From contig OZ245894.1 in the NCBI GenBank assembly GCA_965229635.1, positions 3,906,001 to 3,970,000 on the forward strand: 64,000 nucleotides of DNA, given 5' to 3'. Shown here one piece after another: positions 16,964 through 26,021 of the stretch. Numbering within the stretch: position 1 is the stretch's first letter; each line of letters starts with the position of its first letter. Both the position numbers and the translations under genes were made by a program. The notes beneath the pieces were generated by a model that saw only the letters and a list, made by a program, of their open reading frames with translations, did not search any database and was not told the DNA's origin. Source of the stretch: BQJU01 sp965229635. Its GTDB lineage: Bacteria; Bacteroidota; Bacteroidia; Chitinophagales; Saprospiraceae.

Positions 16964-17767
16964 ATGTCACTATTTGCAGATACGAAACAGGCGAATATTA
17001 TTGAGCTGAGAAATATCAGTCAGAGCTACGATGGAGGCGAGTCATACATCATCAAAGATTTAAATTTTCTGGTGGAGGACAAGCCCGCGCAGGGCCAGTT
17101 TGTGGTTATCCTGGGCATGTCGGGCAGTGGCAAGTCGACAATTTTGCGATACATCGCCAATTTGCAGCAACCTACTTCGGGTGAAATCTTGATTCACGAC
17201 AAGCCGCAAACCAAAGACCGCAGAGTCGGCATGGTATTTCAGCAGTATTCTTCTCTACCGTGGATGACGGTACTGGATAATGTAAGTCTGGCGATGAAAT
17301 ACAGGGGCTTTAGCGATAGTGAGCGAATTGAAAAGGCATTGGAAATGATTGAGCTGATCGGGTTGAAGGGGCACGAACACAAATTTGCTCAATACCCCAC
17401 TTTATCGGGAGGACAGCTGCAACGCGTGGCCATTGCCCGAAGCTTGTTGGCTGATCCGGAAATCCTGTTGATGGACGAACCCTTCGGTGCCCTGGATATC
17501 AATACCCGCCTGCAAATGCAGGATCTATTGGCCAACTTATGGCTCAAATTCCACCCTACGGTCATTTTTGTGACCCACGATATTTCCGAAGCGGTGTATC
17601 TGGGCGATGATATTTACATACTAAAGTCGGCTCCATCTCACTTTGTGGAGCATATCAAAGTAGACCTTCCTTTTCACCGCACACGGGAATTGAAAAGAGA
17701 CCCCAAGTTTGTGGAACTGGTCCGTACTGTAGAAGATAAAATGATCGAGGTAGCAAATATGGGATAG
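16964..17767 (+). CDS. ABC transporter ATP-binding protein, SsuB/TauB-like
   Basis: 267 residues with all ABC signatures: Walker A GMSGSGKST (about residue 51), Q-loop in GMVFQQYSSLPWMTV, signature LSGGQLQRVAIARSL, Walker B EILLMDEPFGALD, and H-loop VIFVTHDISEAVYL. The SSLPWMTVLDNV pattern is typical of the nitrate/sulfonate/taurine group. It energises the permease encoded 5 bases upstream. A weak 7-bp dyad (AGTGCCT...AGGCACT, 17770-17801) without a T-run follows the stop. Confidence 0.92.
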   Translation: MSLFADTKQANIIELRNISQSYDGGESYIIKDLNFLVEDKPAQGQFVVILGMSGSGKSTILRYIANLQQPTSGEILIHDKPQTKDRRVGMVFQQYSSLPWMTVLDNVSLAMKYRGFSDSERIEKALEMIELIGLKGHEHKFAQYPTLSGGQLQRVAIARSLLADPEILLMDEPFGALDINTRLQMQDLLANLWLKFHPTVIFVTHDISEAVYLGDDIYILKSAPSHFVEHIKVDLPFHRTRELKRDPKFVELVRTVEDKMIEVANMG

Positions 17768-17800
17768 TTAGTGCCTGAATGACCACCTCCAAAAAGGCAC

Positions 17801-18670
17801 TTAATCCGTCAGACACCCCTTTTTGCTGCGGCGAATTTTACGACGCCCGCCAACCAATCCGTTATCAACAAAGTTGTAGGAAAGGGTCACACCCAGCATG
17901 AAGTACCAATCGCGTTTATTGTTGTCACCACGTTGCGTTCCGGTAGGGACCACAATCGGCTCTGTACCGAGATATTCACCGGTACGGTTGCCCAGTGCTG
18001 CAGCTACTTCACCATTATTTTCCAGCAAGTCCGGATAAGAATAGTAGGTGCCACTGACATCATCGAGGTAATCGGTCAGTGCCATGCGTGCACCCAGCTC
18101 CACGCCCAGGGTCCACTGATCAGTTAGGGCATACTTGACGCCAACGCCCATGGGGATGGAAAGCTGCCACAGATTATATGCCTCTTCCCGGCCTTCATTA
18201 CCCTGACCTTCAGTGCCCAGCGGCTGCAGGGCGACATTATCTCCCTGATATTCTGTTTTGGGGTTGTAATGGAAAAAAGCAATACCGCCAAAGAGATATG
18301 GAGAAAGCGGCTGGGAATAATTGTATGGATCATACCCCGGGAGATTGACCTCGGCCAGGAGTCCTATTTCAATAATATTGGTTTTGAAGCTCAGGTTCCG
18401 CGAGCGGGTTACTTCCGCAGTGGCGTACTCATCGGAGCCGCGCAATTGTCCAAAATTGCCGCCAAGGCGAAGTGCTAAAAGGTTGTTAAAGTTGTATCTT
18501 CCAAACAACCCACCATAGGCCCGCGTAGTTTTAAGTACGATGCCCTGAGAGTTTTGGCTGAGGTCTCCCAGATAGTTGGTGGCCCCGGCCGTTAATCCCA
18601 CCTCAAAGTTTTGTGCGGATAAGCCGAGGGAACAAAAGAAAAGCGACAAAAATAGACAATACCGTTTCAT
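17801..18670 (-). CDS. porG: PorG-like outer-membrane beta-barrel protein (DUF6089), T9SS component
   Basis: About 289 residues from the chosen start (MKRYCLFLSLFFCSLGLSAQ, a clean signal peptide); a longer reading from 18688 adds six residues. After cleavage it reads EVGLTAGATNYLGDL, then a series of amphipathic strands with SPYLFGGIAFFHYNP, LGTEGQGN, LSIPMGVGVKYAL, LGVELGARMALTDYLDDVSG and a closing barrel strand WYFMLGVTLSYNF. This order matches the DUF6089/PorG family, a barrel needed for type IX secretion in Porphyromonas and Flavobacterium. Several T9SS cargo proteins are encoded in this window. The gene symbol is by family resemblance only. Confidence 0.78.
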   Translation of the reverse strand: MKRYCLFLSLFFCSLGLSAQNFEVGLTAGATNYLGDLSQNSQGIVLKTTRAYGGLFGRYNFNNLLALRLGGNFGQLRGSDEYATAEVTRSRNLSFKTNIIEIGLLAEVNLPGYDPYNYSQPLSPYLFGGIAFFHYNPKTEYQGDNVALQPLGTEGQGNEGREEAYNLWQLSIPMGVGVKYALTDQWTLGVELGARMALTDYLDDVSGTYYSYPDLLENNGEVAAALGNRTGEYLGTEPIVVPTGTQRGDNNKRDWYFMLGVTLSYNFVDNGLVGGRRKIRRSKKGCLTD

Positions 18671-18774
18671 CAAAGCTCGTTTTTGCATAGACTAAACAAT
18701 CACCCAAAAATCCGATTTTTAATCGGTTAATGAAAAGGTTTTTTATTAAAAGCTGAAAAAACGCGCCGTTTTGC

Positions 18775-18782
18775 TAATTTTG
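18775..18782 (+). promoter_or_regulatory. -7 box candidate upstream of the subtilase gene
   Basis: TAATTTTG fits TAnnTTTG. No clear -33 TTG lies at the right distance. A start of transcription near 18789 would give a leader of about 105 bases. Confidence 0.35.
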
Positions 18783-18893
18783 ACCGCCTTAATTGCTGCC
18801 CATTGACCGAGGAAAAAGATATCGCAACTTTTTCCCCCACACCTCTGCCCGAAAAAAAAGATTTTTACGCAGATATTAAATCATAAAAAAGGA

Positions 18894-20570
18894 ATGATGA
18901 AGTTAAAATGGATTTTGTCCCTGCTGGTATTTTTTGCAATGGGGCAACTGATTGCTCAGGAAACCGCACCAGCCAACTGGTTTAACCTGGACTTGCAGGA
19001 AGATGGCGTACAGGGTATGAGTACCGAGAAAGCCTATCAGGAATTATTGAGTGGAAAAACCGGAGAAACTGTTGTTGTAGCAGTACTGGACTCAGGAGTG
19101 GACTACGACCACGAAGACCTGAAGGACATTATGTGGGTCAATGCTGATGAAATACCTGATAATGGCATTGACGATGACAAAAACGGCTATATCGACGATA
19201 TTCACGGCTGGAATTTTATTGGTGGCAAAGATGGCAGGAACGTGCACCACGAGAATCTGGAGGTCGTACGTCTTTACAATAAATACAAGGCGAAGTATGA
19301 AGGTAAGGATGTCTCCAAACTCAAGCGCAAAGAAAAGGAAGAGTACGAAACTTACCAGGAATACGAAAAGGTCATTGCTGAGCAGCAAGAAGAGATTGCC
19401 CAAAATGTGATGATTTACGGACGTACTTACGAAGCTTTCAAAGCATTGGGTGATGCCATTGGCAAGGATTATGATGAAATTACCACAGAAGATGTGGCCA
19501 ATTTTAAGTCTGATGATCCGATGTTGACACAAGTGGCCACTGCCGTGAAAGGAATCCTGGCACAGGGCGAATCCTTCGGAACGATTATCAAAGAACTGAA
19601 GGAAATCAGTGAGTACTTCTCTAATCGTCTGGAATACCATTACAATACAGACTATGACGCTCGCGACATCGTAGGAGATGATCCATCGGATGTAGATCAG
19701 CGTTCTTACGGTAATAATGACGTGGAAGGTCCTGATGCCGGACACGGCACGCATGTGGCGGGAATCATCGGTGCCATTCGCGGTAACGACGTGGGTATGT
19801 CGGGCGTAGCCGATAACGTTCGAATCATGTCGGTACGCACAGTACCCGATGGCGATGAAAGAGACAAGGATGTGGCCAATGCTATTCGCTATGCGGTAGA
19901 CAATGGTGCTTCCGTGATCAATATGAGCTTTGGAAAAGGCGCGTCTCCCTATAAGAAGGCCGTTGACGATGCCGTTCGCTACGCTGCCAAGCACGATGTA
20001 TTATTGGTACACGGTTCGGGTAATGACTCCAAGGAGGTATTTGCCGATGACAATTATCCTAATGACAAATACAAAAAAAGAGGATTGTTTGGTCCAAAAT
20101 ATGCGGAAAACTGGATTGAAGTAGGTGCCAACACCTGGAATAGCGACGAAACCATCACGGCTGAGTTTTCAAACTACAGCGCCACTAATGTGGATGTTTT
20201 TGCTCCTGGTGTGGAAATCTATTCCACCAAACCAGGCGATATCTATGAAAATGAGCAGGGGACCAGTATGGCATCTCCGATGGTAGCCGGTGTAGCGGCG
20301 TTGCTGCGCTCTTACTTTCCCGACCTGACTGCGGAGCAGACCAAGGATATTATCATGCAGAGTACTACTCCTTTCAAAGGCAAGGTAAACAAGCCCGGCA
20401 CGGAAGATACGGTCAGCTTTAAAGAGTTGAGTGTCACCGGAGGCGTAGTGAATGTGTATAAGGCCATTGAACTGGCCAAGAATACCAAGGGTAAAAAAAA
20501 GGGTAAAAAGAGAGCTGCTTCCGGAATTGGCATCGATGCTAAGGATGCCGGCAATAAAGATAAGGTATAA
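18894..20570 (+). CDS. Secreted S8 subtilisin-like serine protease with long insertion
   Basis: 558 residues with a signal peptide (WILSLLVFFAMGQLIAQ). The catalytic triad is visible: Asp66 in VAVLDSGVDYDHEDL, His284 in GHGTHVAGIIGA, and Ser458 in GTSMASPMVAGVAALL; the oxyanion Asn region is VLLVHGSGND. About 218 residues separate Asp and His, against about 30 in subtilisin. The extra part (about 110-260) is highly charged and helical. No T9SS tail is present: the C-terminus is a Lys/Gly-rich stretch (NTKGKKKGKKRAA). It is likely periplasmic or secreted by another route. The second ATG (18897) is an equal alternative start. Confidence 0.92.
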   Translation: MMKLKWILSLLVFFAMGQLIAQETAPANWFNLDLQEDGVQGMSTEKAYQELLSGKTGETVVVAVLDSGVDYDHEDLKDIMWVNADEIPDNGIDDDKNGYIDDIHGWNFIGGKDGRNVHHENLEVVRLYNKYKAKYEGKDVSKLKRKEKEEYETYQEYEKVIAEQQEEIAQNVMIYGRTYEAFKALGDAIGKDYDEITTEDVANFKSDDPMLTQVATAVKGILAQGESFGTIIKELKEISEYFSNRLEYHYNTDYDARDIVGDDPSDVDQRSYGNNDVEGPDAGHGTHVAGIIGAIRGNDVGMSGVADNVRIMSVRTVPDGDERDKDVANAIRYAVDNGASVINMSFGKGASPYKKAVDDAVRYAAKHDVLLVHGSGNDSKEVFADDNYPNDKYKKRGLFGPKYAENWIEVGANTWNSDETITAEFSNYSATNVDVFAPGVEIYSTKPGDIYENEQGTSMASPMVAGVAALLRSYFPDLTAEQTKDIIMQSTTPFKGKVNKPGTEDTVSFKELSVTGGVVNVYKAIELAKNTKGKKKGKKRAASGIGIDAKDAGNKDKV

Positions 20571-20590
20571 TCAACGAGAAGATCAGAAAT

Positions 20591-20635
20591 AAAAATGGGG
20601 TTGCTATTCTTGACGAATGCAACCCCATTTTTTTT
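20591..20635. terminator. Rho-independent terminator between subtilase and DUF721 gene
   Basis: A 14-base stem (AAAAATGGGGTTGC paired with GCAACCCCATTTTT) with a 14-base loop is followed by a run of T on the + strand and preceded by A on the left, so it can serve both convergent genes. Confidence 0.85.
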
Positions 20636-20646
20636 GCAGGGTGCTC

Positions 20647-20934
20647 TTATCTAATGATTACATCATCGATATATTGCTCCCCCAATTCTTCATTCAAAAT
20701 CCTTTTGATTTTGTCTTTGCCATACGACAACTCCTGGCGCAATGGCGCCGAAGAAATCGTAATGTACAATTTGTTTTTTCGCAATTTGAGTTCTGTAGTG
20801 TACTTCGCAATGCTGGTTCCCATGCTTTGGGTCCAGGCATTTTGAATTTTTGTTTGGTTGAGTCTGGCGTTTAAGCGGTAGTATTCTACCATGCTTTTCA
20901 AAGCATCTTTTAGGCTTAATTCATTAGAGTTCAT
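20647..20934 (-). CDS. DUF721/DciA-like protein
   Basis: 95 residues from the chosen ATG at 20934 (MNSNELSLKDALKSM); the open frame continues upstream to 21036 without family similarity. The pattern LKDALKSMVEYYRL, IQNAWTQSMGTSIAKYT, LYITISSAPLRQELSY and KDKIKRILNEELGEQYIDDVIIR is the DUF721 family, which includes the replicative-helicase operator DciA. Placement directly downstream of recF supports a replication role. Confidence 0.85.
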   Translation of the reverse strand: MNSNELSLKDALKSMVEYYRLNARLNQTKIQNAWTQSMGTSIAKYTTELKLRKNKLYITISSAPLRQELSYGKDKIKRILNEELGEQYIDDVIIR

Positions 20935-21119
20935 ACCTGTTGTTTTTATAGCTGCTGAGTTAAGTCTTACCATATTGCTTGTTGATCTGGCTATTTGCCG
21001 TGAACAATTAATTGAATCAGGCCTTGCTTTGCCCACAGTAATCTGAAATGCAGGCAGGCGGAGAGGCCTGGGGCTGGAAATATGTTCCGGGATGTGAGGC
21101 CGGACAAAAATCCGGTCTG

Positions 21120-22265
21120 TTAGTGCATGGGTTGAGCAGTACCCGAATCAATTGAAAACTGTTGGTGTTCTGCTCCTGATTTAGCGATGATTTCGCTCAC
21201 TCGGTCTTTGTGGGTATCGGTGATGAATATTTGTCCGTATTCATCTCTAATGAGGAGTTGGATAAGGTGTTTTATCCTTTCATTATCTAATTTATCAAAA
21301 ATATCGTCAAGGAGAAGTATCGGAGCTAATTTTTTTTTCATTTTTAATATACGATACTGTGCCAATTTTAGTGAAAGAATGAAAGATTTCAGTTGGCCCT
21401 GAGAGGCGAATCGCTTGACTGGCCTGGCCTCGATGCTAAAATCGAGGTCATCTCGATGGGGTCCTGCAGTGGTGCGTTGCAGGATCATATCTTTTTCTCT
21501 GGTGTCGAGTAATATTTGCCGAAAGTCTTTTTCCGTTAAGGTCGATTGGTAGGCGCAGTTCACTACTTCACGCTCACCTGATATGACCTGGTAGGTCTGT
21601 GCCAGCTCCGGGCCAAAATCAGCCAGAAAGGCTGACCTTTTTTCGTGTAGATGCAGTGCAGGCTTGATCAGCTGATCGTCGTAAATCTGGAGTAGGGTAG
21701 GGTCAGTTTTGCGCTGTTCGCCAAACTGCTTTAGGGCTGCATTACGTTGTTTTAAAATGTGGTTATAGCGAATCAACATCCGCAGATATTGCTGATCTAT
21801 TTGCGAAAGCGTATTGTCGAGAAAACGCCTCCGTCCCTCACTTCCCTCGGTAGCAATCCGCGTATCATCAGGCGCGATAATCACCACCGGCAACAATCCC
21901 ACGTGTTCCGATATTTTCTGGTAGGCCACATCGTTGCGCTCGAGCGCTTTTTTCTTGCGCGGCATCACCTTTACTACGATCTTTTCTGTCTTCTTTTCGC
22001 GCTCGAAATGCGCCTCCAGCCGGAAAAAGTCAGTGCCCTGCATCACGATGTCCCGGTCGGTGACACCAAAATAACTCTTGCCCATACAGGCGTAGTAAAT
22101 GGCATCCAGCAGATTGGTTTTACCCATACCGTTCATACCTACGATGCAGTTGAGACCAGGATGGAACTGAAGCTGCTCAAAAGCATAATTTTTGAAATTG
22201 GTCAGTATGAGTCGGTTTAAATGCAAACTGGAATCTATTTTGCTGCAAATGTATGATTTTGCCAC
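21120..22265 (-). CDS. recF: RecF DNA replication and repair protein
   Basis: 381 residues from a GTG at 22265. Most RecF proteins begin at the position of LHLNRLILTNFKNY, so a TTG at 22226 is an equally good start. The SMC-like ATPase parts are Walker A GMNGMGKTNLLDAIYY, FASQGQLKSFILSLKLAQ as signature, and ILLLDDIFDKLD as Walker B. RecF loads RecA at gaps with RecO and RecR. The DciA/DUF721 gene follows after about 185 bases. Confidence 0.93.
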   Translation of the reverse strand: MAKSYICSKIDSSLHLNRLILTNFKNYAFEQLQFHPGLNCIVGMNGMGKTNLLDAIYYACMGKSYFGVTDRDIVMQGTDFFRLEAHFEREKKTEKIVVKVMPRKKKALERNDVAYQKISEHVGLLPVVIIAPDDTRIATEGSEGRRRFLDNTLSQIDQQYLRMLIRYNHILKQRNAALKQFGEQRKTDPTLLQIYDDQLIKPALHLHEKRSAFLADFGPELAQTYQVISGEREVVNCAYQSTLTEKDFRQILLDTREKDMILQRTTAGPHRDDLDFSIEARPVKRFASQGQLKSFILSLKLAQYRILKMKKKLAPILLLDDIFDKLDNERIKHLIQLLIRDEYGQIFITDTHKDRVSEIIAKSGAEHQQFSIDSGTAQPMH

Positions 22266-22449
22266 TTAATTTCTTTTTGATAAGCTCAAAAAGCTTTTTC
22301 TTTGCCCTCCTTCAAACCAGCGAAAGGCTCGTTTGTTACAAGGGTAGAGAAAGGAGGGGATTAATCCATTGTTCCTTTTACACTGCCAAATATTTGCCCT
22401 ATCTTTAAGGGCAAGAAACTCAAATCATCGCGAATATTCGCTAAAATTT

Positions 22450-23505
22450 ATGACTAGCATGGATACAGCCGTAGAAAAAAAGAAAAAGACGACGACCAGA
22501 AAAACCAGCAAAAGTAAACCCAAGTATAGCAAAGAAACCTACCTCAACTGGTACGAATTGATGTTGAAAATTCGCCGTTTTGAGGAGCGTGCCCTGATGG
22601 CTTACGGCCAGCAGAAAGTTCGCGGATTTTGCCACGTATACATTGGCCAGGAAGCCGTTGCTGCCGGTATTGAGTCGGCATTGATTCCCGGTGATGCTAT
22701 TGTCACCGCTTACCGTCAGCACGGTACTGCCCTGGGAAGAGGTGTTTCCCCCAAAGCGGCTATGGCCGAATTGTTTGGTAAGGAGACTGGTATTGTGAAG
22801 GGTAAGGGCGGTTCGATGCACTTTTTCTACGCAGAGAATAAATACTTTGGTGGTAACGGTATCGTTGGTGCGCAAATTCCAATCGGTACGGGGATCGCAT
22901 TTGCGGAGCAATACAGAGAGAGCAATAATTTGTGTGTTACCATGTTTGGCGATGGTGCCGCCCGTCAGGGATCACTGCACGAATCTTTCAACATGGCCAT
23001 GAGTTGGAAGTTGCCGGTGCTATATATTTGTGAAAACAATGGCTATGCAATGGGTACTTCAGTGGGACGGACGAGTAACGTACCTGATATTTACAAGCTC
23101 GGCCTGGCTTACGATATGCCCAGCGAACAAGTTGATGGTATGTCGCCCGAATCAGTTCATGAGGCAGTGAGCAAAGCCGCTGAGCACATTCGTGCCGGAA
23201 AGGGGCCTTACTTCCTGGAAATTCAGACCTACCGTTACAAAGGCCACTCGGTTTCCGATCCGGCCAAGTACCGCACCAAGGAAGAAGTGGAAGCCTACAA
23301 GGAAAAAGACCCGGTGAAAGTGACCGAAAAGAATATTCTGGATAATAAAATTGCCACTGAGAAAGAGATTGAAGAGATCAAGTCTAAAATCAAGGCAGAA
23401 ATTGCGGAAGCGATGGAATTTGCCGAAAACTCAGAATATCCAGACCCCAGCGGATTGTACGAAGACAATTATACGCAGGAAGACTATCCGTATATCACGG
23501 ATTAA
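22450..23505 (+). CDS. pdhA: Pyruvate dehydrogenase E1 component, alpha subunit
   Basis: About 351 residues from the ATG at 22450 (MTSMDTAVEKKKKTTTRKT); the frame is open back to 22369 but without similarity. After a basic N-terminal tail of about 30 residues the family begins (YELMLKIRRFEERALMAYGQQKVRGFCHVYIGQEAVAAG). The thiamine diphosphate motif is GDGAARQGSLHESFNMA ... ICENN, and the phosphorylation-loop region is TYRYKGHSVSDPAKYR. It decarboxylates pyruvate as a heterotetramer with E1 beta. The beta gene is not adjacent, as is common in Bacteroidota. Confidence 0.93.
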   Translation: MTSMDTAVEKKKKTTTRKTSKSKPKYSKETYLNWYELMLKIRRFEERALMAYGQQKVRGFCHVYIGQEAVAAGIESALIPGDAIVTAYRQHGTALGRGVSPKAAMAELFGKETGIVKGKGGSMHFFYAENKYFGGNGIVGAQIPIGTGIAFAEQYRESNNLCVTMFGDGAARQGSLHESFNMAMSWKLPVLYICENNGYAMGTSVGRTSNVPDIYKLGLAYDMPSEQVDGMSPESVHEAVSKAAEHIRAGKGPYFLEIQTYRYKGHSVSDPAKYRTKEEVEAYKEKDPVKVTEKNILDNKIATEKEIEEIKSKIKAEIAEAMEFAENSEYPDPSGLYEDNYTQEDYPYITD

Positions 23506-23605
23506 GTTACTTTGCGAAAAGCATATATTAGTTGGTAAGTAGGGACAAGTGGCCTTGCTTACCGCTTTTTTTTGTCGAAAAAGGCAATAGAAACAAAACT
23601 TTCTT

Positions 23606-23613
23606 TATTTTTG
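23606..23613 (+). promoter_or_regulatory. -7 box candidate upstream of the YfgM-like gene
   Basis: TATTTTTG fits TAnnTTTG, 86 bases before the start at 23700. A TTTG at 23571-23574 is rather too far to be the -33 element. Confidence 0.4.
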
Positions 23614-23699
23614 CACGGCCAAAAAGGAGACCTGTTTGAAAACCAGGGATTTACCGGATGTGGCAAATTTAAATTTGGAAATAATAACTGCTAAAAACA

Positions 23700-24395
23700 A
23701 TGGCAAGAAGATTAAGAAAACAGAAGAAAGCAGATGAGACGCTGGTTGATATTGTAGAAGTACGGGACCAGGCGCAGGACTTTATGGAAGATAATCAGAA
23801 ATTGATCATGGGCGTGCTGACAGCTGTTGTCGTTCTGGTTGGTGGCTACTTATTGTACAAAAACTTCTACCAGGCTCCTCGTGAGCAAGAGGCTATTGAG
23901 CAAATGTACCAGGCGCAGGTTCAGTTTGAGCGCGATTCATTCGCATTGGCGCTGACCAATCCGGGTGGTGCTTACAGTGGATTCCTTGACATTGCTGATA
24001 ACTATGGCGGTACCAAAGCAGGAAACCTGGCTAACTATTATGCCGGTATCTCTTACCTCAACCTGGGTAAGTTTGATGCAGCAATTGAATATCTGGAAGA
24101 CTTCAGCGCTGATGGAGAAATTACTCCCGTGATGAAAAACGGTGCCCTGGGTGATGCTTATTCTGAAACTGGCGATTTTTCAACAGCCCTGAGCTACTAT
24201 AATAAGGCGGTAAGCAATAGTGATAACGACCTGTTAAGCGCTTATTACCTCAAGAAATTGGGTATGCTACACGAAAAGCAGGGAGATTTTGCGAAAGCAA
24301 AAGAAGCATACGAAAAAGTGAAGAGCGAATATCCTAAATCGCCGTACGCAACAGATATTGATAAATACCTGATTCGCGTATCGCAGAAGAGCTAG
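23700..24395 (+). CDS. Membrane-anchored TPR protein, YfgM-like
   Basis: 231 residues. A basic cytoplasmic start (MARRLRKQKKADETLVDIVEVRDQAQDFMEDNQK) leads to one membrane helix (about 37-55, LIMGVLTAVVVLVGGYLLY), then a periplasmic region of TPR-like helices (ANYYAGISYLNLGKFDAAIEYLE, SAYYLKKLGMLHEKQGDFAKAKEAYEKV, with a closing YPKSPYATDIDKYL). This is the YfgM/TPR_21 layout, linked in other bacteria to periplasmic chaperone work at the Sec translocon. The stop codon TAG at 24393 is inside repeat copy B. Confidence 0.85.
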   Translation: MARRLRKQKKADETLVDIVEVRDQAQDFMEDNQKLIMGVLTAVVVLVGGYLLYKNFYQAPREQEAIEQMYQAQVQFERDSFALALTNPGGAYSGFLDIADNYGGTKAGNLANYYAGISYLNLGKFDAAIEYLEDFSADGEITPVMKNGALGDAYSETGDFSTALSYYNKAVSNSDNDLLSAYYLKKLGMLHEKQGDFAKAKEAYEKVKSEYPKSPYATDIDKYLIRVSQKS

Positions 24396-24490
24396 TGGAT
24401 TGATGCTGAAATAATTGACATTCAATGTCCAACATAATCAATGCTTAAAGCCTGAAAAAGGATCAGTTATTTCGGACTAGTCGCACTAGT
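24391..24490 (+). repeat. ACTAGT intergenic repeat, copy B (100 bp)
   Basis: It is about 91 percent identical by eye to copy C over about 100 bases, with one gap. It runs from GCTAGTGGATTGATGC to GGACTAGTCGCACTAGT. A short central dyad (GACATTcAATGTC) is visible. Its left edge contains the TAG stop of the YfgM-like gene. Confidence 0.85.
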
Positions 24491-24510
24491 CCTTTTCCAC
24501 TTCATTCTCA

Positions 24511-24551
24511 AAAAAAGGTAAGATCGTAACAACTGTCTTACCTTTTTTTTT
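24511..24551 (+). terminator. Rho-independent terminator after the YfgM-like gene
   Basis: The stem AAAAAAGGTAAGA pairs with TCTTACCTTTTTT across a 12-base loop and is followed by a T-run. It comes just after repeat copy B and ends about 37 bases before ribH. Confidence 0.8.
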
Positions 24552-24587
24552 GTACTGTATGTATCTCAAATCACATAATATTTAGTC

Positions 24588-25109
24588 ATGGCAAGTGCTA
24601 ATAAAAACCTCTCGACTTATAATGAAAAAGATTTGCCCTCTGCGGAGGGAATGAGTTTTGGTATCGTTGTTGCTGACTGGAATGCCAAAATCACCCATGC
24701 CCTTTACGAAGGATGCCGGGAAACATTGATCAAACACGGAGCAAAGGAAGAAGACCTTTACACGGCTCAGGTACCCGGTGCATTCGAATTACCTACGGCC
24801 GCCAAGATTCTGGCTGCCAATAAAAACCTGGATGCGGTCATTTGTATTGGTTGTGTGATCAAGGGAGAAACTAGCCACAACGAGTACATCAACAATGCCG
24901 TAGCCACAGGATTGACGAATCTGGGCATCGCTACCGGAAAACCATTTATTTATGGGGTGCTGACGCCCAATGATGAAAAACAGGCCGAAGAACGAGCCGG
25001 TGGCAAACACGGCAATAAAGGCGTAGAAGCAGCCGTGACGGCCATCAGAATGGCCGATTTGCGTAAGCAATACAGTCAAAGTAAATCAAAAATAGGATTC
25101 AATTCATGA
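24588..25109 (+). CDS. ribH: 6,7-dimethyl-8-ribityllumazine synthase
   Basis: 173 residues, usual length. Conserved blocks are GIVVADWNAKITHALYEG, the ligand loop VPGAFELPTAAKIL, and VICIGCVIKGETSHNEYINN with the catalytic His (about residue 95), then GVLTPNDEKQAEERAGGKHGNKGVEAA. It condenses the ribityl-diaminouracil and the butanone phosphate in the riboflavin pathway and forms large hollow or pentameric assemblies. Its stop overlaps the start of the MBL gene by 4 bases (ATGA), so the two are translationally coupled. Confidence 0.95.
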   Translation: MASANKNLSTYNEKDLPSAEGMSFGIVVADWNAKITHALYEGCRETLIKHGAKEEDLYTAQVPGAFELPTAAKILAANKNLDAVICIGCVIKGETSHNEYINNAVATGLTNLGIATGKPFIYGVLTPNDEKQAEERAGGKHGNKGVEAAVTAIRMADLRKQYSQSKSKIGFNS

Positions 25110-25954
25110 AAGTACGGGTGATTGATACGGGGTTGTTTAAATTGGATGGTGGAGCGATGTTTGGTGTAGTGCCCAGGCAACTATGGGCAAGACTGAACCC
25201 GCCGGACGACAAGAATATGTGCACCTGGGCCATGCGTTGTATCCTGATCGAGACCGGAGATCGCAAAATATTGGTGGATACCGGAATTGGAGAGAAGCAG
25301 GATGCCAAGTTCCGCTCTCATTTCGAGCCCCACGGCGATGCCGATCTTTTGAAATCGCTGGCTGAAAAAGGATACCTTCCCGAAGATATCACCGATGTAT
25401 TTCTGACCCACCTGCATTTTGATCACGTTGGCGGAGCTGTGTGTTTTGACGAAAATGAGCAACTGGTGCCCACTTTCCCCAATGCAACCTACTGGAGCAA
25501 CGAACGGCACTACAATTGGGCGTTTGACCCCAATCCCCGTGAAAAGGCTTCTTTTTTGAAGGAAAACTTTGTTCCACTGAAAGATGCAGGTGTGCTGAAG
25601 TTTGTTCCCGTTACTGAAGAGGATTATCAATGGCTGCCAGGCATCCGCATTCGCTTTGTTTACGGGCATACCGAGGCGATGATGATGTTGTTTCTCGAGT
25701 TGGAAAAGGAAACGATGGTCTACTGCGCTGATCTGGTTCCTTCTTCTTACCACGTTGGCTTACCCTACGTGATGAGTTATGATGTGCGGCCATTACATAC
25801 CATGAAGGAGAAAGAAAGACTGCTAAAAGAAGCGATAGCCAATGATTATGTGCTCTTTTTTGAACACGATCCCAAACTGGCCTGTGCTCGTTTGAAAACA
25901 AATGAAAAGGGACGAATCGTCCTCGGAGAGGCCGTTGATGTGGCGGCTTTGTAA
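25106..25954 (+). CDS. Metallo-beta-lactamase-fold hydrolase
   Basis: 282 residues. The zinc motif THLHFDHVGG is at about residues 100-109, with further metal ligands in VYGHTEAMM (about 191) and MVYCADLVPS (about 211). The order resembles AHL-lactonase and YtnP-like enzymes, but the substrate cannot be named. It starts within the ribH stop codon. Confidence 0.88.
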   Translation: MKVRVIDTGLFKLDGGAMFGVVPRQLWARLNPPDDKNMCTWAMRCILIETGDRKILVDTGIGEKQDAKFRSHFEPHGDADLLKSLAEKGYLPEDITDVFLTHLHFDHVGGAVCFDENEQLVPTFPNATYWSNERHYNWAFDPNPREKASFLKENFVPLKDAGVLKFVPVTEEDYQWLPGIRIRFVYGHTEAMMMLFLELEKETMVYCADLVPSSYHVGLPYVMSYDVRPLHTMKEKERLLKEAIANDYVLFFEHDPKLACARLKTNEKGRIVLGEAVDVAAL

Positions 25955-25956
25955 AC

Positions 25957-25996
25957 GAAAAAGGCCAGGGCCCCACATTACGTGGAGACCTGGCCA
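25957..25996 (-). terminator. Hairpin terminator for the choice-of-anchor gene
   Basis: GGCCAGG (25963-25969) pairs with CCTGGCC (25989-25995), with an inner CCAC/GTGG stem. On the minus strand the hairpin is followed by TTTTTCG, so it terminates the gene at 26022-28076. On the plus strand it is followed by A, not T. Confidence 0.75.
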
Positions 25997-26021
25997 AAAA
26001 AACTATCAGTAATCAATTAAA

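Noticed and set aside
17770..17801. AGTGCCT...AGGCACT hairpin between the ABC ATPase and PorG-like genes
   Set aside because: No T-run on either strand; too weak to call a terminator.
19092..19994. Long minus-strand open frame (300 codons) inside the subtilase gene
   Set aside because: Antisense to a clear catalytic domain; composition rich in Ile, Val and His is typical of a shadow frame.
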